NCBI RefSeq assembly: GCF_020037015.1
Contig: NZ_JAIQDE010000011.1
Span: forward strand, 124,001 to 188,000
DNA from: Corallococcus sp. AS-1-6
Lineage (GTDB): Bacteria; Myxococcota; Myxococcia; Myxococcales; Myxococcaceae
Length of the DNA stretch: 64,000 nucleotides
Direction: 5' to 3'
The notes beneath the pieces are model-generated. The model worked only from the letters and a program-made list of their open reading frames with translations. It was not told the DNA's origin and did no database searches. This document shows, piece after piece, positions 25,370 to 35,100 of this stretch. The stretch's first letter is position 1, and every line of letters starts with the position of its first letter. Made by a program: the position numbers and the translations under genes.

Positions 25370-25636
25370 ATGAACGTCAAGGCTCTTGCGGCGGTTGTCG
25401 GCACCCTGTCCCTCGGCGCGCTGGCCACCGGCTGCGCGTCCAACAAGGCGGCGGAGGGCAGCAAGGTGCACGCCGCCTCGCCGGGCGCGGCCGAGGGCGC
25501 CGAGGCGAGCTGCAGCAACAAGCCCGCCGACGCCGCCGCCCCCGCCGCCGCTCCCGCCGCGACCCCGGAGAAGGGCGCCGAGGGTAGCTGTGGCGCCGGC
25601 TCCTGCGGCGCTGGCTCCTGCAGCGGCAAGAAGTAG
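25370..25636 (+). CDS. Bufferin/HvfA-like Cys-rich RiPP precursor
   Basis: An 88-residue precursor with a strong AAAGGAAG ribosome binding site. Residues 1-22 form an N-terminal export signal (AAVVGTLSLGALATGC). A low-complexity Ala/Pro linker then leads to a C-terminal Cys module where EGSCG begins at residue 71 and GSC recurs every five residues (Cys 74, 79, 84). Other Cys are at 22 and 48. EGxCG repeats are the sites that MNIO enzymes convert to oxazolone/thioamide or thiooxazole copper ligands in HvfA and bufferins. The next two genes are the MNIO enzyme and its DUF2063 partner, which makes the call firm. The mature product is probably a periplasmic copper buffer. Confidence 0.82.
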   Translation: MNVKALAAVVGTLSLGALATGCASNKAAEGSKVHAASPGAAEGAEASCSNKPADAAAPAAAPAATPEKGAEGSCGAGSCGAGSCSGKK

Positions 25637-25681
25637 TCACCCCTCGGGAGGGCCTGCGTGACAGGTCTCCTCCCAGGCGCG

Positions 25682-25713
25682 CGGGCGGCGGGAAGGGTCC
25701 TTCCTGCCGCCCG
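25682..25713 (+). terminator. Strong hairpin between precursor and MNIO genes
   Basis: A stem of about 15 bp (CGGGCGGC plus GGAAGG pairing with CCTTCC plus GCCGCCCG, one internal G-U pair) is followed by TGTTGTTT. It lies 45 bases after the precursor stop and 29 before the MNIO ATG. It looks like a partial terminator or RNA stabiliser that would make the precursor more abundant than its enzymes. Confidence 0.75.
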
Positions 25714-25742
25714 TGTTGTTTCACCCCCAGGAGGAGCGCCGC

Positions 25743-26591
25743 ATGCCGTCCGCCCGCTACGCAGACCGCCATGGATTGAAGCCGCTGGGCGCGGGCATCG
25801 GGTTGCGCCGCGACTTCTACGAAGCGCTGCCGCGCACGCCGCGCGCGCTGGACTGGGTGGAGCTCATCCCGGAGAACTTCCTCACGCTGGGCGGCCGCTC
25901 CCAGCGCGCCCTGGACGCGTGCCGCGAGCGCTGGACGCTCCTGCCGCACGGCGTGGGCCTCAACATCGGCGGGCCGGACGCGCTGGATGACGACTACGTC
26001 ACCCGCCTGGCCGCGCTGGTGAAGCGCCTGGACGCGCCGTTCTTCTCGGATCACCTGTGCTACTCGCGGCTGGGCGGCGTGCACCTGCACGACCTGTTGC
26101 CGCTGCCCTTCACGGAGGCCGCGGTGGAGCACGTGGTGCCGCGCGTGCGCGAGGTCATGTCGCGCGTGGAGCGCCCCTTCCTGCTGGAGAACCCCAGCTA
26201 CTACGCGGCCATGCCGGGTGGCACGCTGAAGGAGGCGGACTTCCTGCGCCAGGTGGTGGAGGCCTCGGACTGCGGGCTGCTCCTGGACGTGAACAACGTC
26301 TGGGTCAACGCGCGCAACCACGGCTACGACCCGCGCGCCTTCGTGGACGCGCTGCCCCTGGAGCGCGTGGTGCAGGTGCACCTGGCCGGCCACGACGTGC
26401 GCGAGACGGTCCTCATCGACACGCACGGCGACCGCGTCTGCGACGACGTCTGGGCGCTGTACCGCTACACGCTGGAGCGCACCGGCCCGGTGTCCACGTT
26501 GATTGAATGGGACCAGGCCATCCCGTCCCTGGACGCCGTGCTGGACGAGGCGGACCGGGCGCGCGCCGTGCTCGCGGAGGGGGCGCGATGA
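25743..26591 (+). CDS. MNIO-family (DUF692) peptide-modifying enzyme, BufB/HvfB-like
   Basis: A 282-residue TIM-barrel enzyme with perfect AGGAGG before ATG 25743. Conserved metal-site segments are GAGIGLRRDF, LDWVELIPENF, LLPHGVGLNIGG, FFSDHLCYS, LLENPSYYA, LLLDVNNVWVNARNHG and VVQVHLAGH. Multinuclear non-heme iron oxidases (MNIO) oxidise Cys residues of RiPP precursors to heterocycles, and the Cys-rich precursor just upstream is the expected substrate. The stop overlaps the DUF2063 start (ATGA). Confidence 0.93.
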   Translation: MPSARYADRHGLKPLGAGIGLRRDFYEALPRTPRALDWVELIPENFLTLGGRSQRALDACRERWTLLPHGVGLNIGGPDALDDDYVTRLAALVKRLDAPFFSDHLCYSRLGGVHLHDLLPLPFTEAAVEHVVPRVREVMSRVERPFLLENPSYYAAMPGGTLKEADFLRQVVEASDCGLLLDVNNVWVNARNHGYDPRAFVDALPLERVVQVHLAGHDVRETVLIDTHGDRVCDDVWALYRYTLERTGPVSTLIEWDQAIPSLDAVLDEADRARAVLAEGAR

Positions 26592-27325
26592 AGCCGTCGC
26601 TGAAGCACTTCTTCGACAGCATGGACGCCTACCTCGCCGGGCCGCCCGGCGCGGAGGGGCTGCTGAAGCTGTCCGCGTCGCACCCGGGCTGGGACGTGGA
26701 TCCGGAGCGCATGGCGCTCTATGGCCAGTTCGTGCGCGGCCACGTGCGCTCCACGCTGGAGAAGCTCTTCCCGCTGACGCGCAAGGCGGTGGCGCCGGAG
26801 GCGTGGGACGCGCTGGTGGACGGCTACACCCGCACGCGCCCCGCGCGGCACTACGAGCTCAACCGCCTGGGCGAGGGCTTCGCGCCCTTCGTCGCGGACG
26901 CCGCCGCCGCGAAGGGGCTGCCGCCGTTCCTGCCCGCGCTCGCGCGCTTCGAGTGGACGGACTTCGCCGTGTTCGCCTCCGAGGAGGCCATCCCTGACGC
27001 CGTGGAGCGCCTGACGCCCAACCCCACGCTCACGGTGCTGGAGCAGCCCTACCGGCTCTGCGCCTTCATGCGGGCCCGGGGCGCGGAGGCCGCGCCGGCG
27101 GAAGGGGAGGAGCTGGCGCTGCTCTGGCGTCACCCGGAGCGGCTGGTGACCTTCTACATGGAGGCCACGCCGCCCGCGCTGCTGGTGCTGAAGATGGCCG
27201 TGGAGGGCCTGTCGGAAGAGGCCGTCGTCCAGGCCACGGGCATGTCCGCCGCGGACCTCCACGCGGAGGTGGCGCGCTTCGCGAAGGACGGCCTGGTGCT
27301 GGCGCCGGCATCCCGCATTCATTGA
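26588..27325 (+). CDS. DUF2063 partner of MNIO enzyme, BufC/HvfC-like
   Basis: A 245-residue protein starting MKPSLKHFFDSMDAYLAGP at 26588. It has the DUF2063 N-terminal helical domain (MALYGQFVRGHVRSTLEKLFP, YTRTRPARHYELNRLGEGF) and a C-terminal winged-helix-like region (SEEAVVQATGMSAADLHAEV). In bufferin and methanobactin pathways such partners bind the precursor and present it to the MNIO enzyme. Four-base overlap with the MNIO gene supports joint expression and a complex. No DoxX-type membrane gene (HvfD) follows, unlike many related operons. Confidence 0.9.
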   Translation: MKPSLKHFFDSMDAYLAGPPGAEGLLKLSASHPGWDVDPERMALYGQFVRGHVRSTLEKLFPLTRKAVAPEAWDALVDGYTRTRPARHYELNRLGEGFAPFVADAAAAKGLPPFLPALARFEWTDFAVFASEEAIPDAVERLTPNPTLTVLEQPYRLCAFMRARGAEAAPAEGEELALLWRHPERLVTFYMEATPPALLVLKMAVEGLSEEAVVQATGMSAADLHAEVARFAKDGLVLAPASRIH

Positions 27326-27456
27326 AGAACCTGTTGTCTTCCGGGCGCTTCGCCGCGGTACGTCAAGACGCGGAGGGCCTTCGTGGCTCCTTTCGTGAAG
27401 ACGCATGGGTAGGTTTGCGTCCAACATCGCGCAGGAACCCACCCGGAGGTTTTCCC

Positions 27457-28020
27457 ATGAAGAAGACGCTGACCGCCGTGCTGCTGTCGCTGACCCTCGC
27501 CGCGCCCGTCATGGCCAAGGACATCGCGGGTGTGAAGTACCCGGACACCGCCACCGTGGCCGGCAAGGAGCTGAAGCTCAACGGCGTGGGCCTGCGCAAG
27601 AAGGCCATCTTCAAGGTCTACACGCTGGGCCTCTACGTGGAGAACCCCACGCAGGACGCCACCGCGCTGCTCAACGCGGACGAGGTCAAGCGCGTGCGCA
27701 TGTTCATGAAGCGCGACCTCAAGAAGGAGCAGATCACCGAGGCCATCGAGAACGGCTTCAAGAAGAGCGCGGGCGCGAATATGCCCAAGCTCCAGGCGCG
27801 CCTGGACGCCTTCAAGGCCGCCATCCCCGCGGAGGTGAAGGAGGGCCAGGAGCTCAACCTCACCTACGTGCCGGGCAAGGGCACCACCGTGCAGGTGACG
27901 GGCGGCCAGTCCATCGACGTGGAGGGCAAGGACTTCGCGGACGCGCTCTTCTCCGTGTGGCTGGGCAAGGACCCCGTGGACAGCGGCCTCAAGGAGGCCA
28001 TCCTCGGCAAGGAGGACTGA
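27457..28020 (+). CDS. Chalcone isomerase-like exported protein
   Basis: A 187-residue protein from ATG 27457 (GGAGG nearby) with a signal peptide (MKKTLTAVLLSLTLAAPVMA). The mature part follows the bacterial chalcone-isomerase-like family: TATVAGKELKLNGVGLRKKA, FKVYTLGLYVENPTQDA, VRMFMKRDLKKEQITEAI, FADALFSVWLGKDPVDSGLK. Bacterial members bind heme or fatty-acid-like ligands or are structural; they are not known to act on flavonoids. The upstream in-frame extension to 27322 is not used because the signal peptide starts here. Confidence 0.9.
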   Translation: MKKTLTAVLLSLTLAAPVMAKDIAGVKYPDTATVAGKELKLNGVGLRKKAIFKVYTLGLYVENPTQDATALLNADEVKRVRMFMKRDLKKEQITEAIENGFKKSAGANMPKLQARLDAFKAAIPAEVKEGQELNLTYVPGKGTTVQVTGGQSIDVEGKDFADALFSVWLGKDPVDSGLKEAILGKED

Positions 28021-28064
28021 CGCTCCCCCCCACGCTTCACCCGGAGTCCTTCGCGCCCCCGGAG

Positions 28065-28088
28065 CGCCCCTTCTTCACGCAAGGGGCG
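28065..28088 (+). terminator. Hairpin after the chalcone isomerase-like gene
   Basis: CGCCCCTT and AAGGGGCG form a perfect 8-bp stem with an 8-base loop, followed by TTTCG, 44 bases after the stop. Confidence 0.55.
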
Positions 28089-28249
28089 TTTCGCGGGGCG
28101 CGGCCGTTTCCGGAGGCGGCGCCATTGCTTCAATGGTGGACAGCGGGCGGCGCGCCTGCCACACGCGCATGAGTTGAAGCTGGAATGCCCCCGCGCATCA
28201 GGGGTTGATGCGCGCCGGATTCTCACCCTTGTCCGTGCTGGAGAACGCT

Positions 28250-30385
28250 TTGAAGCGACTGGCCCTCTTCGCCGCCTCCTGTGTCCTCGGCGCCGCCTGC
28301 AAGACGGCGGAGCCCACCCCCGAGCCTCCCCAGGCCACCCCCCCGGCCCCCGTGGCCGCCGCCGCGCCGGCCACGCCCGCGCAGCCGGCCCCCGCCGTGC
28401 CCATGTCCGAGCGCCCCATGCCGCCGGGCCTGGACGCCGCGGTGATGGACCCGTCCGTGAACCCCTGTGACGACTTCTACCAGTACGCGTGTGGCGGCTG
28501 GCTGAAGACCACGGAGATCCCCGCCGAGCGCGCGCGCTGGAGCCGCGGCTTCGAGACCGTGGCCGAGCGCAACCAGACCGTGCTGCGCGACATCCTCACG
28601 AAGGCCGCGGAAGGGCAGGGCGAGGGCACCCCGGAGGAGAAGAAGCTGGGGGACTTCTACGGCTCCTGCATGGACGAGGCGAAGCTGGAGCAGTCGCTGC
28701 CCACGCTGCGCACGTACCTGGCGAAGCTCAACGGCCTGAAGAGCCCGCAGGCGGTGGCCGGCGCGGTGGCGTGGCTGCACGCGCGCGACGTGAACGCGCT
28801 GTTCCGCGTGGGCTCGGATCAGGACCAGAAGGACGCCACGCAGGTCATCGCCGTGGTGGACGCCGGGGGCCTGGGCCTGCCGGACCGCGACTACTACCTC
28901 AAGCCCGACGTGAAGATGCGCGAGGCGCGCAACGCCTACCAGGCGCACGTGCAGAAGGTGTTCGAGCTGTTGGGCGACGCGCCCTTCGTGGCCAGCCGCA
29001 AGGCCATTGGCATCCTCGCCATCGAGACGCGCCTGGCCAACGCGCGGCTGCCCAAGGAGGACCGCCGCGAGCCGGAGAAGGTCTACCACCGCCTGGAGCG
29101 CCAGGGCCTGAAGCAACTGGCGCCCGCGTTCCAGTGGGACACGTACTTCGCGCAGGTGGGGCTGCCCGCCGGTGAAGCGCTCAACGTGACGGAGCCGAAG
29201 TTCTTCTCGGAGGTGTCCGCGCTGGTGCGTCAGCAGCGGCCGACGGACATGGGGCCGTACCTCTCCTACCACCTGGTGAAGAGCGTGCAGACGGCGCTGC
29301 CCAAGGCGCTGCGCGACGAGTTCTTCCGCTTCGAGTCCTCGGTGCTCACCGGCGCGAAGGCGGACCTGGCGCGCTGGAAGAAGTGCGTGGACGCCACGGA
29401 CGACGCGCTGCCGCACGCGCTGGCCAAGCCCTTCATCGCGCGCACCTTCGGCGCGGACGGCAAGGCCACCACGCTGGACATGGTCCAGCAGATTGAGCAG
29501 TCCTTCGAGCGCAACCTGGACACGCTGTCCTGGATGGACGCGGAGACCAAGGCGCAGGCGCTGGTGAAGGTGAAGAAGATCACCAACAAGATCGGCTACC
29601 CGGACCAGTGGCGCACCTACGACGGGCTGACGGTGACGCGCGACTCGTTCCTGGACAACCTGCTGGCGGCGGACGCCTTCGAGCAGGCGCGCCAGCTTCG
29701 CAAGGTGGGCCAGCCGGTGGACCGGCAGGAGTGGTTCATGTCGCCGCCCACGGTGAACGCCTACTACAACGCGGCCACCAACGAGATTGTCTTCCCGGCG
29801 GGCATCCTCCAGCCGCCGTTCTTCGGGCGGGACGCGTCCGCGGCGGTGAACTTCGGCGCCATGGGCATGGTGGTGGGCCACGAAATCACCCACGGCTTCG
29901 ACGACGAGGGCCGCCAGTTCGACGCGGACGGCAACCTGCGCACGTGGTGGACCCCGGCGTCGGACAAGGCCTTCCGCGAGCGCGTGTCGTGCGTGAGGAA
30001 CCAGTACGACCAGTACACCGCCGTGGACGACGTGAAGGTGAACGGCAAGCTCACCCTGGGCGAGAACGTCGCGGACCTGGGCGGCCTCAAGCTGGCGTAC
30101 GCGGCCATGGAGGCGTACCTGGCCAAGCACCCGGACCAGGCGGCGAAGGCGAACTCCTACCGCTTCACGCCGGGGCAGCAGTTCTTCCTCGCGCACGCGC
30201 AATCGTGGTGCTCGAAGATTCGTAACGAGGCTGCGCGGCAGCGGGCGCTGACGGATTCGCACTCGCCGGCGTTCCTGCGCGTGAAGGGGCCGGACGTGAA
30301 CCTGCCGCAGTTCCAGCAGGCCTTCTCCTGCCCCGCGGGCTCGCCGATGGTGGCGCCCGCTGCGAACCGCTGTGAGGTCTGGTAA
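28250..30385 (+). CDS. M13-family (neprilysin-type) metalloprotease lipoprotein
   Basis: A 711-residue zinc peptidase. TTG 28250, with GGAG upstream, gives a clean lipoprotein leader LKRLALFAASCVLGAAC; ATG 28208 would add 14 unusual residues. A Pro/Ala linker precedes the M13 N-terminal domain (PSVNPCDDFYQYACGGWLK). The catalytic domain has VGHEITHGFDDEGRQFDADG (HExxH) and GENVADLGGLKLAY (third ligand Glu and Asp). The C-terminus RCEVW is the usual M13 ending. It probably degrades peptides at the cell surface. Its last 53 codons (52 residues plus stop) are part of the 1.5-kb duplicated segment. Confidence 0.93.
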   Translation: MKRLALFAASCVLGAACKTAEPTPEPPQATPPAPVAAAAPATPAQPAPAVPMSERPMPPGLDAAVMDPSVNPCDDFYQYACGGWLKTTEIPAERARWSRGFETVAERNQTVLRDILTKAAEGQGEGTPEEKKLGDFYGSCMDEAKLEQSLPTLRTYLAKLNGLKSPQAVAGAVAWLHARDVNALFRVGSDQDQKDATQVIAVVDAGGLGLPDRDYYLKPDVKMREARNAYQAHVQKVFELLGDAPFVASRKAIGILAIETRLANARLPKEDRREPEKVYHRLERQGLKQLAPAFQWDTYFAQVGLPAGEALNVTEPKFFSEVSALVRQQRPTDMGPYLSYHLVKSVQTALPKALRDEFFRFESSVLTGAKADLARWKKCVDATDDALPHALAKPFIARTFGADGKATTLDMVQQIEQSFERNLDTLSWMDAETKAQALVKVKKITNKIGYPDQWRTYDGLTVTRDSFLDNLLAADAFEQARQLRKVGQPVDRQEWFMSPPTVNAYYNAATNEIVFPAGILQPPFFGRDASAAVNFGAMGMVVGHEITHGFDDEGRQFDADGNLRTWWTPASDKAFRERVSCVRNQYDQYTAVDDVKVNGKLTLGENVADLGGLKLAYAAMEAYLAKHPDQAAKANSYRFTPGQQFFLAHAQSWCSKIRNEAARQRALTDSHSPAFLRVKGPDVNLPQFQQAFSCPAGSPMVAPAANRCEVW

Positions 30386-30414
30386 GGCTTCGGCCCTACC
30401 TGTGGGAGGACGGC

Positions 30415-30663
30415 ATGGGAATCTGCTCGTGGTTGGTGTTGGGCGGTATCGCGGGCTGGCTGGCCAGCATCATCAAGGGCACCAACGCCCGGATGGGGAT
30501 GTTCGCCAACATCTTCGCCGGCATCGTGGGTGCCATGCTGGGCGGCTGGGTGTTCAGCTTCTTCGGAGGCAGCGGCGTGACGGGCTTCAACCTGTACTCG
30601 CTGCTGGTGGCCACGGTGGGCGCCGTCATCCTGCTGTCCATCCTGCAAGCCATCCGGAAATAG
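30415..30663 (+). CDS. GlsB/YeaQ/YmgE-family membrane protein, copy 1
   Basis: An 82-residue protein with three hydrophobic segments and the family pattern MGICSWLVLGGIAGWLAS, then GMFANIFAGIVGAMLGGWVF, then LYSLLVATVGAVILLSILQ. These small 'transglycosylase-associated' inner-membrane proteins are stress-related, with unknown biochemistry. GTGGGAGGACGGC provides the ribosome binding site. An identical copy lies at 42791-43039. It converges with the radical-SAM gene. Confidence 0.92.
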   Translation: MGICSWLVLGGIAGWLASIIKGTNARMGMFANIFAGIVGAMLGGWVFSFFGGSGVTGFNLYSLLVATVGAVILLSILQAIRK

Positions 30664-30691
30664 CGCCCCCGGCTGTCGCGCCCTTCGCTGC

Positions 30692-31726
30692 CTAGAAGAG
30701 CGACAGTTGGGGTGAGGTGGAGGGCCGCGCGGGGCGCCGGAAGGTGTCCGGCGCGGCCTCCGTGATGGACGACGCGCGCATGCCCACCTTGCGCGCCGCC
30801 GTCGCGAAGAGCTGGTGGATGGTCTGGGCGTAGAGCCCTTCGCCGCGCATGCGGTGCTTGAAGCGGCTGTCGGTGAGCTCCCCGCCGCGCGTCTCGCGGA
30901 TGCGGTGCAGCACCCGGTCCGCGCGCAGGGGCAGCTTCGCGCGCAGGCGCTCCTCGAAGACGGCCTGCACGGGGCCGGGGAGCCGCAGGAGCGTGTAGTG
31001 CGCTCTCGTGGCGCCGGCCTCCCGGGCTGAAGCGAGCACCCGCGCGATGTCCTCGTCGTTGAGGCCGGGGATGATGGGGGCCACGGACACGGCCACGTCG
31101 ATGCCGGCCTCGGTGAGCTTGCGGATGGCGGCCAGGCGCCGCTTGGGCGTGGCGACGAGCGGCTCCATGGCGCGCGCCAGCTCCTCGTTGTGGAAGGGGA
31201 GGCTGATGCTCACGAACAGCCGTGTCTCCGCCGCCAGCCGCTGGAGCACGTCCAGGTCGCGCTCAATCAGCACGCCCTTGGTGACGATGCCCACGGGGTT
31301 TCGGTACTCGGCGCAGACCTCCAGGCACTGGCGGGTGAGCCGGAGCGAGGCCTCCAGGGGCTGGTAGCAGTCCGTGACGCCGCTGAAGACGACCGTCTCT
31401 CCCTTCCACGACGGTCGGTCGAAGGCTTCGCGCAGCAGCTCCGGGGCGTTGGGTTTGACGACGAGGCGCGTCTCGAAGTCGGTGCCCGCGCCGAAGTCCA
31501 GGTACTGGTGCGTGGGGCGCGCGTAGCAGTAGGCGCAGGCGTGGAGGCAGCCCCGGTACGGGTTGACGCTCCAGGAGAAGCACACGTCGGGGCTGTCGTT
31601 GGTCGCGATGATGGAGCGGCTGTGGTCCTCCCAGACCTCCAGGCGCGCGGGGGGAATCTCGTCCAGGTACTCCACCGCGGTGCTCGCCCAGGGGTTGGGC
31701 GGATTGTCGACAGGGCGGGCCTTCAC
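30692..31726 (-). CDS. PA0069/SPL-type radical SAM protein, copy 1
   Basis: A 344-residue protein with the radical-SAM cluster motif C60-LHA-C64-AY-C67 in NPYRGCLHACAYCYARP. HQYLDFGAGTDFETRLVVK and FSGVTDCYQPLEASLRLTR are typical of the PA0069 group related to spore photoproduct lyase. It should bind a [4Fe-4S] cluster and S-adenosylmethionine; the reaction is unknown. The C-terminus is basic and ends SPQLSLF. An identical copy is at 43068-44102. No other gene of the operon type is attached; it converges with the GlsB-like gene. Confidence 0.9.
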   Translation of the reverse strand: MKARPVDNPPNPWASTAVEYLDEIPPARLEVWEDHSRSIIATNDSPDVCFSWSVNPYRGCLHACAYCYARPTHQYLDFGAGTDFETRLVVKPNAPELLREAFDRPSWKGETVVFSGVTDCYQPLEASLRLTRQCLEVCAEYRNPVGIVTKGVLIERDLDVLQRLAAETRLFVSISLPFHNEELARAMEPLVATPKRRLAAIRKLTEAGIDVAVSVAPIIPGLNDEDIARVLASAREAGATRAHYTLLRLPGPVQAVFEERLRAKLPLRADRVLHRIRETRGGELTDSRFKHRMRGEGLYAQTIHQLFATAARKVGMRASSITEAAPDTFRRPARPSTSPQLSLF

Positions 31727-31765
31727 CCGGCAAGGGTGCGGCTGAAAGCCCGTTCAGTCGAGGCG

Positions 31766-32178
31766 ATGAGACCCGTAGAACGACGAAGGATGGGGCGCTG
31801 GATGACGTGCCATGACCTTCAGTGGATAGGGTTCACTCACGGTGGGTAATGACCCAGTCGGTTCTGCCCCGCCAAATCAAGCACTACCCAGGGCATCCGC
31901 TGTTGAATTGGATATGTCTTGACAGTGATCAGTCCAACAGTGTGAATATCTTTTCTTTCAGGCTTAGTCGGCTTAGCTTGAAAAAATGTAGTGGCGGTGG
32001 CGGGACTCGGCGCATCCAGGAAGTGTCAGGGGAGCCGAGAAGGGACGACACGCAGCAGGCGGATCCGGGCGTCGCGAGGACGTGACCCCCACCTCTGCAC
32101 GGAGTTGGTTTTCCGAGAGTCGTTGAACGGCATCCCCTGACAGTCCAGGCAGTTCCCAACCCCATTCATGGAGTCCCG
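31766..32178. other. AT-richer noncoding stretch at the left edge of the inserted region
   Basis: About 410 bp with no convincing gene. Base composition from about 31850 to 32000 is visibly more AT-rich than the rest of the window. It contains a possible sigma-70 promoter (31919-31949) and a GGCTTAG/GCTTAGC direct repeat near 31961-31978. It starts exactly where copy 1 of the duplication ends. Confidence 0.6.
31919..31949 (+). promoter_or_regulatory. Possible sigma-70 promoter for the FG-GAP/MopE lipoprotein gene
   Basis: A perfect TTGACA at 31919-31924 is followed after 19 bases by GAATAT (or after 17 by GTGAAT with a TG extension). The -10 is imperfect and the leader to the ATG at 32179 would be long, so this is tentative. 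Confidence 0.3.
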
Positions 32179-35100
32179 ATGCGTTTATTGAAATGGTGTC
32201 ACGCCGGGGTGTTGGTACCCACCCTGCTGCTGGCGGCTTGCGAAAAGCCCGCTGAAGGGCCCGCGTCCGCCCCGGAGCTGAAATCCACCAGGAGCCGGCT
32301 GGGGACGGGCGAGATTTCGTTGGCGACGATAGCTCCGCTCGATCGGTTTAGTGGAAAGGCTGGCGGCCGTACCGGTATGTCGTTGGCCAGCGGAGACCTC
32401 AACGGCGATGGTCTCAGCGACCTCGTCGTTGGTGCCCCAGGTCCTGCCTCCGGCACCTTCGTAAGTGAAATCTATGTTCTCCGAGGGAACACATCCCCGG
32501 ACATCAGAACTGCCTCCAACCTGCTCAATGGTGTCAACGCCTACCGGGCGGGTGCCAGTATTGGGGTTGGCAATTACACGGGAACGAGCCGGAGCGACCT
32601 CCTGGTTGGAGCGCCCGGGTATAGCCTGAACCGTGGCACCACCTACCTGCTGGACGGCACTTCGTTGTCCTCGGGGACGGTCCAACTCTCCACGGCCAGG
32701 AACATCGCAGGCCTTTCGCCCAATGACACCGCTGGCTTCGCCGTGGCCCTGGGCGACGTCACGGGCAGCCCGGATGTGGACCTCATCATCGGAGCCCCCA
32801 ATCGCACCACGGGGAGCGGGGCCGTCTACGTCGTCAAGGGGCCCATCAATCTGGCGACCGTGGCGACGACACTCACCGGCGCCGCCACCACCATCACGGG
32901 ACCCGCGGGCAATGCGATCCAGGCAGGGACGTCGCTCGCGACCGCGGACCTCAATGGCGATGGCGCGACGGACCTCATCATCGGCTCTCCCAAGCACAAC
33001 GGAACGGGCGCCGTCTTCGTTTTCTTCGGGCCCTTGCCCCAGAGCTCGACGGCACTGTCCATCACGAGCGCGAACCTGACGCTCCTCGGGGCCACGGCGA
33101 ACGAGCTTGCGGGCACCTCGGTGGCTCGCGTGCCGGACGTCGATGGCGATGGGGATGACGAGCTGCTGGTGGGCGCTCCCGGAACGGGCTCACTCCCGGG
33201 CAAGGCCTACCTGGTGTACGGCGGCTCCTCGGGCACACATGCGCTGACCACATTCCCGCAGTTCGTCGGTACGGCGGGTGACCTCGCGGGCACCTCCGTC
33301 GCGGCGGTGGGGGATGTGGATCACGATGGCTTCACGGATTATCTGGTGGGAGCCCCGGGCACCGCATCCGGTGCGGGAGCCGCCTACTTGATTCACGAAG
33401 GCCCCACGCCGTTCGCGGACACCCAGCCACTCTCCGACTTCTATCGTTTCTCGGGTGAGTCTGCGGGTGATGGCGCCGGAACGACCGTGGCGGGTGTCGG
33501 AGATGTCAACGGTGACGGGAATCCCGACATCGCGATTGGCGCCCCCACCACGGGCGGCACCACGGGCACTGTCTACCTGCTGTATTGGCGCACCTGGTAC
33601 GGCGACGCAGATGGTGACGGCTTCGGAGACCGTCAGCAGCTGCATGAAGGCTTCTTCAAGCCGACGGAGGGCGCTTGGGTCGAGAATGCCGACGACTGTG
33701 ACGACTCCAATGAGTCCATCAATCCCAATGCGCTGGAAATCTGCAACAATATTGACGACAACTGCCGCAACGGTGTCGACCTGGATGACCCCGAGATTGT
33801 CGGAGCGGACATCTATTACACCGACCAGGATGGTGATGGACATATCCAACCCGAGGATTTTGGAGAGCCCGCGTGCAGCCGTCCCGACGGCAAAATCCCT
33901 GTCGAAGAGGCCTTGGGCCTGGAGTGCAGCGACAGGAACAGCGACGACGACGCGACCACGTACGATGGCGCCAACGAGGTCTGCGATACCAAGGATAACA
34001 ACTGCGACAACACCATCGACGAAGGTGTGACGGCCGACTACTTCCGTGACTCGGATGGTGACACCTATGGTGATCCCAATGACGCGGTCGCGGCCTGCTC
34101 GCCGCCGTCCGGCTACGTCACCAACAACACGGACTGCGATGACACCCGGGACACCGTAAGCCCGGCCGCCGTCGAGGTCTGCAACGGCCAGGACGACAAC
34201 TGCGATGGGTCCTCCGACACCAACGCGACCTGGTACGTCGACCTGGATGGCGATGGCTTCGGCTCGGATACCCCGTATCCTCCCATCACCGTGGCGGCGT
34301 GCGGTGCCGTGCCGTTCGGCTATGCCAACAACAAGGACGACTGCAACGACCGGAACGCCTCGGTGGGCGGTCCCAAGGTCTGGCACCCGGATACGGATGG
34401 TGACGGCTTTGGTGATCCCAGCCAGGAGGTCAAGGCCTGTACGCAGCCGGCGGGTTACGTCGCAAATGACACGGATTGCGACGACACCACCAACACCGTG
34501 ACGGAGATCCACTGGTATCCGGATGGTGACGGCGACGGCTTCGGCAGCCCGAACGGACACGTCAGCGCCTGCGTCGGGCCGCCCGCTGGGTACGTCGCGC
34601 TCAACACGGACTGCAATGATACGAACGCATCGGTTGCTCCGAACCAGGCCGAGGTCTGCAACGGCGTGGACGACAACTGCAGTGGCGCCGCCGACGAGGG
34701 CGTGACGTCGACCTTCTACCGCGACGCGGACGGTGACGGCTTTGGCGACCTCAACACCACCACCCAGGCCTGCGCCGCGCCCCCGGGCTACACCTCCGAT
34801 ACCACGGACTGCAACGACAGCGACGCGACGATCAACCCGCAGACGCTCTGGTACGCGGACACGGACTCGGACGGCTTCGGCAGCACGACGTCCACCATGT
34901 CATGCGTGAAGCCCGATGGGTTCGTCCGAGTCAACACCGACTGCAACGACAACAGCAACACCACCCATCCCGGCGCCCTGGAGTTCTGCAACGGCGCGGA
35001 CGATGACTGCAACTCGGTCATCGACGACAGCACCGCGGTCGACACCGTCACCTGGTACCGGGACGGCGATGGCGACGGTCACGGCCAGTCCTTCGATTCG

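Larger units (their letters stand above)
30227..31765 (+). repeat. 1.54-kb direct repeat, copy 1
   Basis: This segment recurs at 42603-44141 with a constant offset of 12,376. Every line I compared is identical up to 31759; 31760 differs (G versus A), five more bases match, then the copies diverge. It contains the last 53 codons of the M13 gene, the GlsB-like gene and the radical-SAM gene. Because the M13 gene is intact here, the left edge of this copy is the ancestral junction. Confidence 0.95.
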
